Positions 1 through 5,344 of a stretch of 5,968 bases of DNA are shown in pieces. Location of the stretch: positions 1 through 5,968 of the forward strand of contig JASHUC010000525.1 in the NCBI GenBank assembly GCA_030040235.1, given 5' to 3'. Every line of letters begins with the position of its first letter. The stretch's first letter is position 1. Origin of the DNA: Gammaproteobacteria bacterium. GTDB taxonomy: Bacteria > Pseudomonadota > Gammaproteobacteria > Steroidobacterales > Steroidobacteraceae. The translations under genes and the position numbers were made by a program. Below the pieces are notes generated by a model. The model searched no databases and was not told the DNA's origin. It saw only the letters and a program-made list of their open reading frames with translations.

Positions 1-879
1 GTCACCTTCGTGAATTTCCGGGACAACGCCACCCGCAAGACCGGAGCGATCTCTTACCTGCTGTATACCAGCTTCGGAATGAGCTCCAACAACACCGTTC
101 AGCGCGCGAAATTCATCAACGCCAAGCCGGTGTATTTCCCTCCGATGGAGCACAAGTGGAGCAACGATGATTACGGCAATGGGAGCTACCAGACCGCGGT
201 GTTCCACGACGTGGACGGCTCGGTCACCGGTGTGCCGGACTCCTACGTTCTCATCAATGACAAAGATGACGGAATCGCCATCGACAAAGCCTGTGAGATC
301 AAGCCGACCTGGAATGCCGCGGTGTGCAAGGGCGATATCGGACGCTTGGCTGTTGGCGGCCCCGGCGGCGGCGGCGGCGGTTTGCGCGGTTTCCGCGGTT
401 TCGGCGGTTTCGGTGGCTTCGGTGGTGCCCCTGGCGCAGGTCCTGCCCGAGGCGCACCCGCCGGTCCCGGCCTAGCGGCAGGTCGTGGCGGGCCCGGCGC
501 ACCGGCTGGTCGGCCCGGCGGTCCCGGGGGACCTCCTCAGCCGCCAGTCATTCTCAGCCGCAATGGCAACGAGGTCACCCTGACCGGTGCAACCAACATA
601 CGCGCCGGCACCGAGATCAAGGTGACCACCGAAAGGCGCTCCGTGGACCTGAGCCTCACCGAACTGGATAAGGGTTCGTGGGTGATCTTCGACCTGCCGG
701 GATTCGCCACTGCAGCCTCGGCTATGCCGCAGGACAGCCTGGCTGCGCTGCGCGAGGCCAGCGCCACCTCGTACTACAAGGGCAAGGACGCGCTCTGGGT
801 CAAGGTTGTCTCCAACGGTGAGGGCGCCCGCATCAGCGGCCCTGGCGCCGGAGGAACCAGCATCGAGGTCAGCCGGTAA
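1..879 (+). CDS. C-terminal part of a CEMIP/TMEM2-like (G8-domain family) protein, 5' truncated
   Basis: The frame is open from base 1, so the true start lies outside the window; the visible fragment is 292 residues ending at TAA. The GTG at base 10 is probably internal. From memory, several stretches resemble the C-terminal region of animal CEMIP and TMEM2 and their bacterial relatives: FINAKPVYFPP (about 38-48), HDVDGSVTGVP (69-79), PTWNAAVC (102-109) and LTELDKGSWVIFDLPGF (219-235). C98 and C109 could form a disulphide, as expected of an exported protein. Family members carry G8 and right-handed beta-helix regions and bind or cleave extracellular polysaccharide; hyaluronan is known for some animal members. 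No substrate can be assigned here, and the signal peptide and G8 domain would lie upstream. Residues 119-182 are an odd Gly/Pro/Ala-rich insert. A/T-ending codons look more frequent than in the other genes. The family call is moderately sure, the function is not. Confidence 0.6.
   Translation, partial: VTFVNFRDNATRKTGAISYLLYTSFGMSSNNTVQRAKFINAKPVYFPPMEHKWSNDDYGNGSYQTAVFHDVDGSVTGVPDSYVLINDKDDGIAIDKACEIKPTWNAAVCKGDIGRLAVGGPGGGGGGLRGFRGFGGFGGFGGAPGAGPARGAPAGPGLAAGRGGPGAPAGRPGGPGGPPQPPVILSRNGNEVTLTGATNIRAGTEIKVTTERRSVDLSLTELDKGSWVIFDLPGFATAASAMPQDSLAALREASATSYYKGKDALWVKVVSNGEGARISGPGAGGTSIEVSR
355..546 (+). repeat. Gly/Pro/Ala-rich low-complexity coding repeat
   Basis: About 64 codons are almost all Gly, Pro, Ala, Arg or Phe. 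The tract opens with five consecutive GGC codons followed by GGT (from base 364), continues with a 9-base period reading Gly-Phe-Arg/Gly (bases 388-426), and then becomes GAP/GPG/GRP-type sequence. It separates two parts that resemble folded CEMIP-like sequence, so it is probably a flexible linker or surface-exposed loop. Triplet and 9-base units can expand or contract without breaking the frame, so length variation between strains is plausible. Confidence 0.85.
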
Positions 880-883
880 GCTT

Positions 884-1336
884 CTATTCGGACGCTCGAA
901 CCGCCACACGGGCGCGGGCCGCCGCAAGCGTCGCGAAGAACCGGATGACCGCCTCGAGGTCGGCGGATGAGAGCGTCGCGAGCAGCCGGCGCGTATCGGC
1001 TTCGACCTCGCGATACAGCCTCTCGAGGCGCCGCATGCGGCCGGGGAGCAACCGGACCAAGAGGCTCCGACGGTCCGCCGGATTCGGCTCGCGGCGGATG
1101 TAGCCCGCGCGCGCCAGGCGATCGAGGGCGACCGTCACCCCGCCGCTGCTCAGTCCCGAGCCGGCCGCGAGGCTGCCGGGCGTCGATGGCCCGTTCAGCT
1201 GCAGCAGGTTCAGCAGCTGCATGTCCGTGAGGCCGAGCCCGGCCTGTTCCGCGGCGCGGGCGTTGAAAAAGATCGACGCGGCGATGAAGCGCCGGATCTC
1301 GAGCACGATCCGGTCGGCGGCGGCTGCACTTTTCAT
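884..1336 (-). CDS. MarR-family transcriptional regulator
   Basis: This is a 150-residue protein, the usual size for MarR regulators, which act as dimers and bind palindromic DNA through a winged helix-turn-helix; most are repressors released by a small ligand or by thiol oxidation. The recognition region is at about 55-80 (LSSGGVTVALDRLARAGYI), followed by the wing containing PADRRS (86-91) and LLVRL. Flanking helices at 8-48 and 100-145 would form the dimer interface. There is no cysteine, which argues against an OhrR-type redox switch. The ATG has no clear Shine-Dalgarno sequence, but it lies just downstream of an AT-rich palindrome shared with the divergent methyltransferase gene, suggesting autoregulation and control of that gene. 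Its TAG stop is only 4 bases from the stop of the convergent upstream gene. The family is certain; the ligand is unknown. Confidence 0.93.
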   Translation of the reverse strand: MKSAAAADRIVLEIRRFIAASIFFNARAAEQAGLGLTDMQLLNLLQLNGPSTPGSLAAGSGLSSGGVTVALDRLARAGYIRREPNPADRRSLLVRLLPGRMRRLERLYREVEADTRRLLATLSSADLEAVIRFFATLAAARARVAVRASE

Positions 1337-1337
1337 T

Positions 1338-1366
1338 TTGCTTACTTTAGAGGTATCTTATTAAAT
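1338..1366 (+). promoter_or_regulatory. Candidate promoter of the methyltransferase gene
   Basis: A weak -35-like TTGCTT (1338-1343) is followed after 17 bases by TTAAAT (1361-1366, 4 of 6 matches to TATAAT). Transcription would begin near 1373, leaving a leader of about 20 bases that includes the strong Shine-Dalgarno sequence. The -10 sits in the middle of the palindrome, so a bound repressor would block it. On the opposite strand TTTAAT (1365-1360) is a 5-of-6 match for a marR -10, but I see no good -35 for it. This is assigned by eye and is tentative. Confidence 0.35.
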
Positions 1367-1372
1367 AAGATA
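1354..1372. promoter_or_regulatory. Perfect 19-base palindrome, probable MarR operator
   Basis: TATCTTATTAAATAAGATA has two perfect 9-base arms around a central A. It lies in an AT-rich island of otherwise very GC-rich DNA, between the divergent marR and methyltransferase genes, 17 bases from the marR start codon and 21 from the methyltransferase start. MarR-family dimers typically bind AT-rich palindromes of roughly this size next to their own genes, so the neighbouring regulator is the obvious candidate to bind it. Perfect symmetry is directly visible; binding is inferred. Confidence 0.75.
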
Positions 1373-1376
1373 TACC

Positions 1377-1386
1377 GGAGGAGGAG
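1377..1386 (+). promoter_or_regulatory. Strong ribosome binding site of the methyltransferase
   Basis: GGAGGAGGAG lies 7 bases before the ATG at 1394. It is the strongest Shine-Dalgarno sequence in the window and decides this start over the in-frame ATGs at 1424 and 1430. It begins only 5 bases after the palindrome. Confidence 0.8.
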
Positions 1387-1393
1387 ACGGCCA

Positions 1394-2053
1394 ATGACCG
1401 CGGCGGCAAGAGCTTACAGGGGAATGGGAATGGAAGGCAGCGTGGCGCGCTGGTACGACCGTACCACCCGCAGGGACATGCCGGAGTTTGAGGCGCTCGC
1501 GGCGCGCATCGCAGCCCTCACCCCCGCAGGGGGCCCCATCCTCGAGGTGGCCCCGGGCCCCGGCTTTCTTTCGATCGAGCTCGCGCGGCGCGGCTTCGCG
1601 GTGCGCGCGGTCGACATCAGCCGCACCTTCGTCGAGCTCGCCCGCCGCAATGCGGCGGCGGCCGGCGTCGCGGTGCAGTTCGGCATCGGCAACGCAGCCG
1701 CCCTGCCGCTCGCCGATGCGAGCGTGAGCTTCATCGTGTGCCGCGCGGCCTTCAAGAACTTCGCCGAGCCGGTGCAGGCGCTTCGCGAGATGCGTCGCGT
1801 GCTGCGCTCAGGGGGCACCGCCCTGCTCATCGACATGCGGCGCGACGCATCGGTTGCCGATATCCGGCGGTACGTCGATGCGCTCGGCGTCGGCTGGGTC
1901 AACCGGCTGTTCATGATGGCGACCTTCCGGCTGATGCTCCTCAAGCGGGCCTATCCGGTCGAGGATGCCCGCCGCCTGATGAAAGAGGCGGGCTGGGTCG
2001 AGCCACGCATCGAGACCAACTCGCTCGGCTTCGAGGCGTGGATGAAGAAGTAG
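1394..2053 (+). CDS. Class I SAM-dependent methyltransferase (Methyltransf_11/UbiE-like)
   Basis: The protein has 219 residues. The SAM-binding motif I is ILEVAPGPG (49-57), the acidic end of strand 2 is VDIS (73-76), the adenine-side motif is GNAAALPLADAS (99-110), and the post-motif region is FKNFAEPVQALREMRRVLRSGG (split across 120-141), followed by strand 5 ALLIDMRRD. This is the normal order of a Rossmann-fold methyltransferase acting on a small molecule. The C-terminal segment (about 165-219) is probably the substrate lid. The acceptor cannot be read; homology to UbiE is general and does not imply ubiquinone synthesis. The gene is divergent from marR with the palindrome between them, so it is probably the main target of that repressor; a methyltransferase induced by a compound sensed by MarR would suit detoxification or secondary metabolism. 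A GC-rich stem-loop follows directly at the stop codon. Confidence 0.9.
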   Translation: MTAAARAYRGMGMEGSVARWYDRTTRRDMPEFEALAARIAALTPAGGPILEVAPGPGFLSIELARRGFAVRAVDISRTFVELARRNAAAAGVAVQFGIGNAAALPLADASVSFIVCRAAFKNFAEPVQALREMRRVLRSGGTALLIDMRRDASVADIRRYVDALGVGWVNRLFMMATFRLMLLKRAYPVEDARRLMKEAGWVEPRIETNSLGFEAWMKK

Positions 2054-2083
2054 CGCCACCGCGGCCCGCGCCCGCGGTTGCGC
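2053..2083 (+). terminator. GC-rich stem-loop after the methyltransferase (possible terminator or attenuator)
   Basis: Starting at the last base of the TAG stop, two 12-base arms pair with one mismatch (C2057 opposite T2079): GCGC-C-ACCGCGG and CCGCGGT-T-GCGC, with a 7-base loop (2065-2071). The stem would be very stable in RNA. No T-rich run follows, so it is not a classical intrinsic terminator; it could be an incomplete terminator, an mRNA-stabilising 3' structure, or chance in GC-rich DNA. A second small hairpin (CGCAC/GTGCG, 2090-2102) follows before the next gene. Confidence 0.35.
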
Positions 2084-2115
2084 CCCCGGCGCACCGGGTG
2101 CGACCATAGCCCTCG

Positions 2116-3798
2116 ATGAACGAGCGCTCGCAGGGCTTCGACTACATCGTCATCGGCGCGGGCTCCGCCGGCTGCGTGCTCGCAAGCCGCCTGAGCGAGG
2201 AGCGCGATCGCAGCGTGCTGCTGCTGGAGGCGGGCGGCCGCGATAGTCATTATCTTCTGCACATGCCGCTCGGGTTCCTGCGAGCGATGATGAATCCGAG
2301 ATACTCGTGGGGCTATCTGAGCGAGCCCGAGCCGCAGTTGAAAGGCCGAAGGGTGCCGCTGCCGCGCGGTCGCGTGCTCGGCGGATCGGGCTCGATCAAC
2401 GGCATGTTCTACATGCGTGGCCATTCGCTCGATTTCGAGACCTGGAAAGCGCTGGGATGCGAGGGGTGGGGCTACGCCGATGTGCTGCCCTACTTCAAGC
2501 GCATGGAGACGAGCTGGCGCGGCGCGGGCAAGTACCACGGAGCCGAAGGTCCACTGCACGTGTGTGCGATCGATACCAGGCGTCTGCTGCACGAGCCGCT
2601 CTTCCAGACGGCCGTCCCCGCCGGCTTCAATACCTCCGATGACATCCACGGGGATCTGGAAGAAGGGTTCTCGCGCGGCGAGGTGACCATCGATCCGCGT
2701 GGGCGACGCGCGAGCACGGCGCGGGCATACCTCCATCCGGTCATGCATCGCAGGAACCTGACCGTGACGCTCGATGCGCTCGTCACGAGAGTGCTCATCG
2801 AGAACGGGCGGGCGGTCGGTGTCGAGTACCGCCGGGACGGCAAGCTCACGCGGGTACGCGCCAACGCCGAGGTGATCCTGGCCGGCGGCACCTACAACTC
2901 CCCGCAGCTGCTCCTGCTCTCGGGTATCGGACCGGCGGACGATCTGCGCAAGCTCGGCATCCAGCCGGTCGCCGACCTGCCGGGAGTGGGACGCAATCTC
3001 TCCGAGCATCCGCACATCCCGGTCGAATTCGCGGCCTCCGTACCGGTCACGTTCCTCAATCAGCTGCGCTTCGACCGGGCGGCGCTCTCGGTCCTGCAAT
3101 GGGCGCTCTTCGGGCGCGGCGCATTTGCAACGCAGATCAACAGCTGCAACATCATCATTCGCACGCGCCCCGATCTCGCGCAGCCCGACGTTCAGCTGAT
3201 GTGCAACCCCGTGCGGATGGATGCGAAGCTGTGGTTTCCGCTCCTGACGCCCCGGCAATCACATCGCATCACGGCCGACGTGGTCGTCCTGCACGAGAGA
3301 AGCCGCGGCTGGCTCACGCTGCGCTCCGCGAGCCCGCTCGATCCGCCGCGCGTGCAGCTCAACCTGTTCTGCGATCCGGCCGACTTCGATACCGCACGCC
3401 GCGGCATCCGGGCGGCGCGCAAGATCTACTCGACTCTTCCGCAGGCGCGGATCGCCGGTGAGGAGATCCGCCCGGGCGCCGCGCTCACGAGCGATGCGGA
3501 GCTCGAGGCCTACATCCGCGACACGGCCCAGGTGACGCAGCATCCCGTCGGGACCTGCAGCATGGGGAGGGGCTCCGACGCCGTGGTGGATCCTGAGCTG
3601 CGTGTCCACGGGATCGCGGGACTGCGCGTGGCGGACGCCTCGGTCATGCCGACGGTGCCGGGCGGGAACACCAATGCGGCGGTGATCATGGTCGCGGAGA
3701 AGGCTTCGGACCACATTCGCGGCCGTGCCCCGTTGCCGCCCGAGCACGTGCGGCAAACCCGCAGCGCGGCCGGGGCTCCTCACCCCGAGCCCGCCTGA
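2116..3798 (+). CDS. GMC-family FAD-dependent oxidoreductase (choline/alcohol dehydrogenase-like)
   Basis: This 560-residue flavoprotein is full length for the GMC family, which oxidises alcohols such as choline, long-chain or aromatic alcohols and sugars using FAD. The dinucleotide-binding GAGSAG (14-19) and LLLEAGG (35-41) are followed by GMC signature 1 around RGRVLGGSGSINGMFYMRG (84-102), signature 2 GGTYNSPQLLLLSGIGP (257-273), and the C-terminal catalytic region HPVGTCSMG (476-484) and PGGNTNA (515-521). H476 and N520 match the His/Asn pair of choline oxidase in spacing. There is no signal peptide, so it is cytoplasmic or membrane-peripheral. The start is fixed by an in-frame TAG 9 bases upstream, though no good Shine-Dalgarno is seen. 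It follows the methyltransferase by 62 bases on the same strand and may share its transcript. A Pro/Ala-rich tail of about 24 residues follows the conserved domain. The substrate is unknown; the similarity to BetA is that of the family. Confidence 0.93.
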   Translation: MNERSQGFDYIVIGAGSAGCVLASRLSEERDRSVLLLEAGGRDSHYLLHMPLGFLRAMMNPRYSWGYLSEPEPQLKGRRVPLPRGRVLGGSGSINGMFYMRGHSLDFETWKALGCEGWGYADVLPYFKRMETSWRGAGKYHGAEGPLHVCAIDTRRLLHEPLFQTAVPAGFNTSDDIHGDLEEGFSRGEVTIDPRGRRASTARAYLHPVMHRRNLTVTLDALVTRVLIENGRAVGVEYRRDGKLTRVRANAEVILAGGTYNSPQLLLLSGIGPADDLRKLGIQPVADLPGVGRNLSEHPHIPVEFAASVPVTFLNQLRFDRAALSVLQWALFGRGAFATQINSCNIIIRTRPDLAQPDVQLMCNPVRMDAKLWFPLLTPRQSHRITADVVVLHERSRGWLTLRSASPLDPPRVQLNLFCDPADFDTARRGIRAARKIYSTLPQARIAGEEIRPGAALTSDAELEAYIRDTAQVTQHPVGTCSMGRGSDAVVDPELRVHGIAGLRVADASVMPTVPGGNTNAAVIMVAEKASDHIRGRAPLPPEHVRQTRSAAGAPHPEPA

Positions 3799-3825
3799 GA
3801 CACGCAGCTCAGCCGCGCTTCGCTC

Positions 3826-4812
3826 TCACCCACGCTCGCTGTCGAGTTGCGCCATGTGCTCGGTGGCGTAGCGCGAGCCGGCCACCGCCCCGGCAGGCAC
3901 GGCCGCCTCGATCTGCGCGACCTCGTCGTCCGAGAGCGGCACGGTCATCGCCTCGATGGCCTCGAGCAGCCGGGCGCGCTTGCTCGTGCCGACGAGCGGG
4001 ATGATGTCGCTGCCGCGCGCGAGTACCCAGCCGAGCGCGAGCTGCGCCGGCGTGACGCCCTTGCGCCGTGCGATGGCGGCCAGCGCCTCGACGAGCGACC
4101 GATTACGCTGGTAATTCTCGCTCTGGAAGCGCGGCATGTGCGCCCGCAGCCCCGCGACATTCTCCGGCAGCGTTGCCGTGAGAAGTCCGCGCGAGAACAC
4201 CCCGTAGGCGGTGACGGCGGTGCCCAGCTCGCGTACGGTCGAGAGCAGACCGCCTTCGATGCCCCGGCTCGCGAGCGAATACTCGATCTGCAGATCGGCG
4301 ATCGGGTGCACCGCCTGTGCGCGCCGCAGCGTCTCGCTGCCGACCTCCGAAAGTCCTACGTAGCGCACGTACCCGGCGCGGATGAGGTCGCTGATGGCGC
4401 CGACGGTCTCCTCGATGGGCACGCGCGGGTCGAGGCGCGCGGGCCGGTAGATATCGATGTAATCGGTTCCGAGCCGCTTGAGGCTGTACGCCGCGAAGTT
4501 CTTGACCGCTTGCGGGCGCGCGTCGTAGCCCACGAAGGCGCCGTTCGGCGCGCGGAGCGCTCCGAACTTCACGCTGAGCAGCACCTGCTGCCGAGCCTTG
4601 CCGCGCAGCGCCCGGCCGAGCAGCATCTCGTTGTGGCCCATGCCGTAGAAGTCACCCGTGTCGAGCAGGTTGATCCCGTGGTCGATCGCGGCGTGAAGGG
4701 TCGCGATCGACTCCTGCTCATCCGCCGGGCCGTAGAAATCCGACATGCCCATGCAGCCGAGTCCAATGCGCGAGACTTGCGGCCCGAAGCGGCCGAGCGG
4801 GGCGATTTGCAT
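3826..4812 (-). CDS. Aldo/keto reductase, variant lacking the catalytic His
   Basis: The protein has 328 residues and is typical of NADPH-dependent aldo/keto reductases of the (beta/alpha)8 barrel, AKR13-like group: [13 protein letters not shown] (16-28), [14 protein letters not shown] (49-62), VKFG (81-84), a GLSEVG segment (153-158) and the C-terminal cofactor motif [15 protein letters not shown] (274-288). Of the catalytic tetrad, D51, Y56 and K82 are present, but the position usually held by His in the QHRVDP-type motif reads PARLDP, so A125 replaces it. I believe this variant recurs in a subgroup of bacterial homologues. The ATG at 4812 is chosen because GGAGG (4821-4817) lies 4 bases before it and the homology starts there; the frame stays open upstream but runs antisense to sixA. 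The gene is convergent with the GMC gene (27 bases apart, no clear terminator) and divergent from sixA. The likely role is reduction of an aldehyde or ketone, substrate unknown. Confidence 0.9.
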   Translation of the reverse strand: MQIAPLGRFGPQVSRIGLGCMGMSDFYGPADEQESIATLHAAIDHGINLLDTGDFYGMGHNEMLLGRALRGKARQQVLLSVKFGALRAPNGAFVGYDARPQAVKNFAAYSLKRLGTDYIDIYRPARLDPRVPIEETVGAISDLIRAGYVRYVGLSEVGSETLRRAQAVHPIADLQIEYSLASRGIEGGLLSTVRELGTAVTAYGVFSRGLLTATLPENVAGLRAHMPRFQSENYQRNRSLVEALAAIARRKGVTPAQLALGWVLARGSDIIPLVGTSKRARLLEAIEAMTVPLSDDEVAQIEAAVPAGAVAGSRYATEHMAQLDSERG

Positions 4813-4816
4813 GGGG

Positions 4817-4821
4817 CCTCC
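4817..4821 (-). promoter_or_regulatory. Ribosome binding site deciding the aldo/keto reductase start
   Basis: Read on the minus strand this is GGAGG with a 4-base spacer to the ATG. It supports the start at 4812 rather than any start further upstream within sixA. Confidence 0.6.
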
Positions 4822-4823
4822 GA

Positions 4824-4878
4824 GCTTTAGCAGGTAATCTAACACGATGCGCGTGTATCTCATCCGCCACGCTAAAGC
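4824..4878. repeat. Inverted repeat around the sixA start
   Basis: GCTTTAGC (4824-4831) and its exact complement GCTAAAGC (4871-4878) flank the sixA start codon with 39 bases between them. If transcribed together they could pair and enclose the start site; alternatively the pair is a spaced protein-binding site or chance, since the right arm is coding (His-Ala-Lys-Ala). Only the symmetry is supported. Confidence 0.3.
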
Positions 4879-5344
4879 CTTCGAGCGGGATGCCAGACGC
4901 TGGCCCGACGACCGGCTGCGGCCGCTGACTCCGGAGGGAATGAAGAAGTTCCGCAAGTCCGCGGCCGGGCTCGCGCAGCTGGTGGAGCCGGTCTCCTGCC
5001 TGCTGACGAGCCCGCTCGTGCGCGCGCGCCAGACCGCGGAGATCCTCACCGCCATCGCGCGCTGGCCGCGCGCCGCGCATCTCGCGGTGCTCGCCCCGGA
5101 GCACGCTCCGGGAGAGGTGCTCGAGGCGCTGCGCGAGCACGCGGGCGAGGCGCTCGCGCTCGTCGGCCACGAGCCGGGGCTCTCGCGGCTGCTCGCGGCC
5201 AGCATCGTCGGAATGGGCGCTCGCGTGCCGTGCGAGTTGAAGAAGGGCGGCGCTGCGTGCCTCGATTTTCCCTCGGCCCTCGGTGCGGGCCGGGCGCGGC
5301 TCGAATGGCTGATTACGCCGCGGGCGCTGCGCGCGATCGGCTAG
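4847..5344 (+). CDS. sixA: SixA-type phosphohistidine phosphatase
   Basis: The protein has 165 residues, close to the size of E. coli SixA. It is a minimal histidine-phosphatase-superfamily domain: the catalytic LIRHAKA motif is at 5-11 with nucleophile H8 and R7, followed by LTPEG (27-31), [13 protein letters not shown] (55-67) with R59, and the second catalytic His in VGHEPGLS (106-113, H108). There is no signal peptide, so it is cytoplasmic. Known SixA proteins remove phosphate from histidine in phosphorelay or PTS-related proteins, which would dampen signalling; the partner here is unknown. The ATG has only a weak AGG (4832-4834), 12 bases upstream. The start is 34 bases from the divergent aldo/keto reductase. 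The 3' end overlaps the convergent rimO by 32 bases. It could be a more general histidine phosphatase, but length and motifs fit SixA well. Confidence 0.85.
   Translation: MRVYLIRHAKAFERDARRWPDDRLRPLTPEGMKKFRKSAAGLAQLVEPVSCLLTSPLVRARQTAEILTAIARWPRAAHLAVLAPEHAPGEVLEALREHAGEALALVGHEPGLSRLLAASIVGMGARVPCELKKGGAACLDFPSALGAGRARLEWLITPRALRAIG

Noticed and set aside
167..475. 102-codon plus-strand frame within the CEMIP-like gene
   Set aside because: It is an out-of-frame shadow; its Ala/Val repeats are the Gly-rich tract read in another frame.
472..927. 151-codon minus-strand frame opposite the CEMIP-like gene
   Set aside because: No motif or ribosome binding site; the low-complexity plus-strand tract removes stops from all frames.
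1414..1944. 176-codon minus-strand frame opposite the methyltransferase
   Set aside because: Antisense to a protein with a complete set of SAM-binding motifs; Ser/Arg-rich with no domain.
2121..2130. 10-base palindrome CGAGCGCTCG just inside the GMC gene
   Set aside because: Short GC-only palindromes are common in such DNA, and this one encodes residues 2 to 5 of the protein; nothing supports a site.
1951..3258. 435-codon open frame on the minus strand opposite the methyltransferase end and the GMC gene
   Set aside because: It lies antisense to well-supported coding sequence, has Arg/His/Ala-rich composition with no recognisable motif, and is expected in GC-rich DNA where stops are rare.
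3799..3825. Possible bidirectional terminator between the GMC and aldo/keto reductase genes
   Set aside because: I found no stem of convincing length and no T-run in the 27-base gap.
3847..4830. 327-codon open frame on the plus strand opposite the aldo/keto reductase
   Set aside because: Its translation is Arg/Ala/Asp-rich and motif-free, and the opposite strand encodes a clear family member over the same stretch.
4813..5205. N-terminal extension of the aldo/keto reductase to a 459-residue protein
   Set aside because: The extra 131 residues are Ser/Arg/Ala-rich, antisense to sixA and lack homology; the ATG at 4812 has a Shine-Dalgarno and begins the conserved domain.
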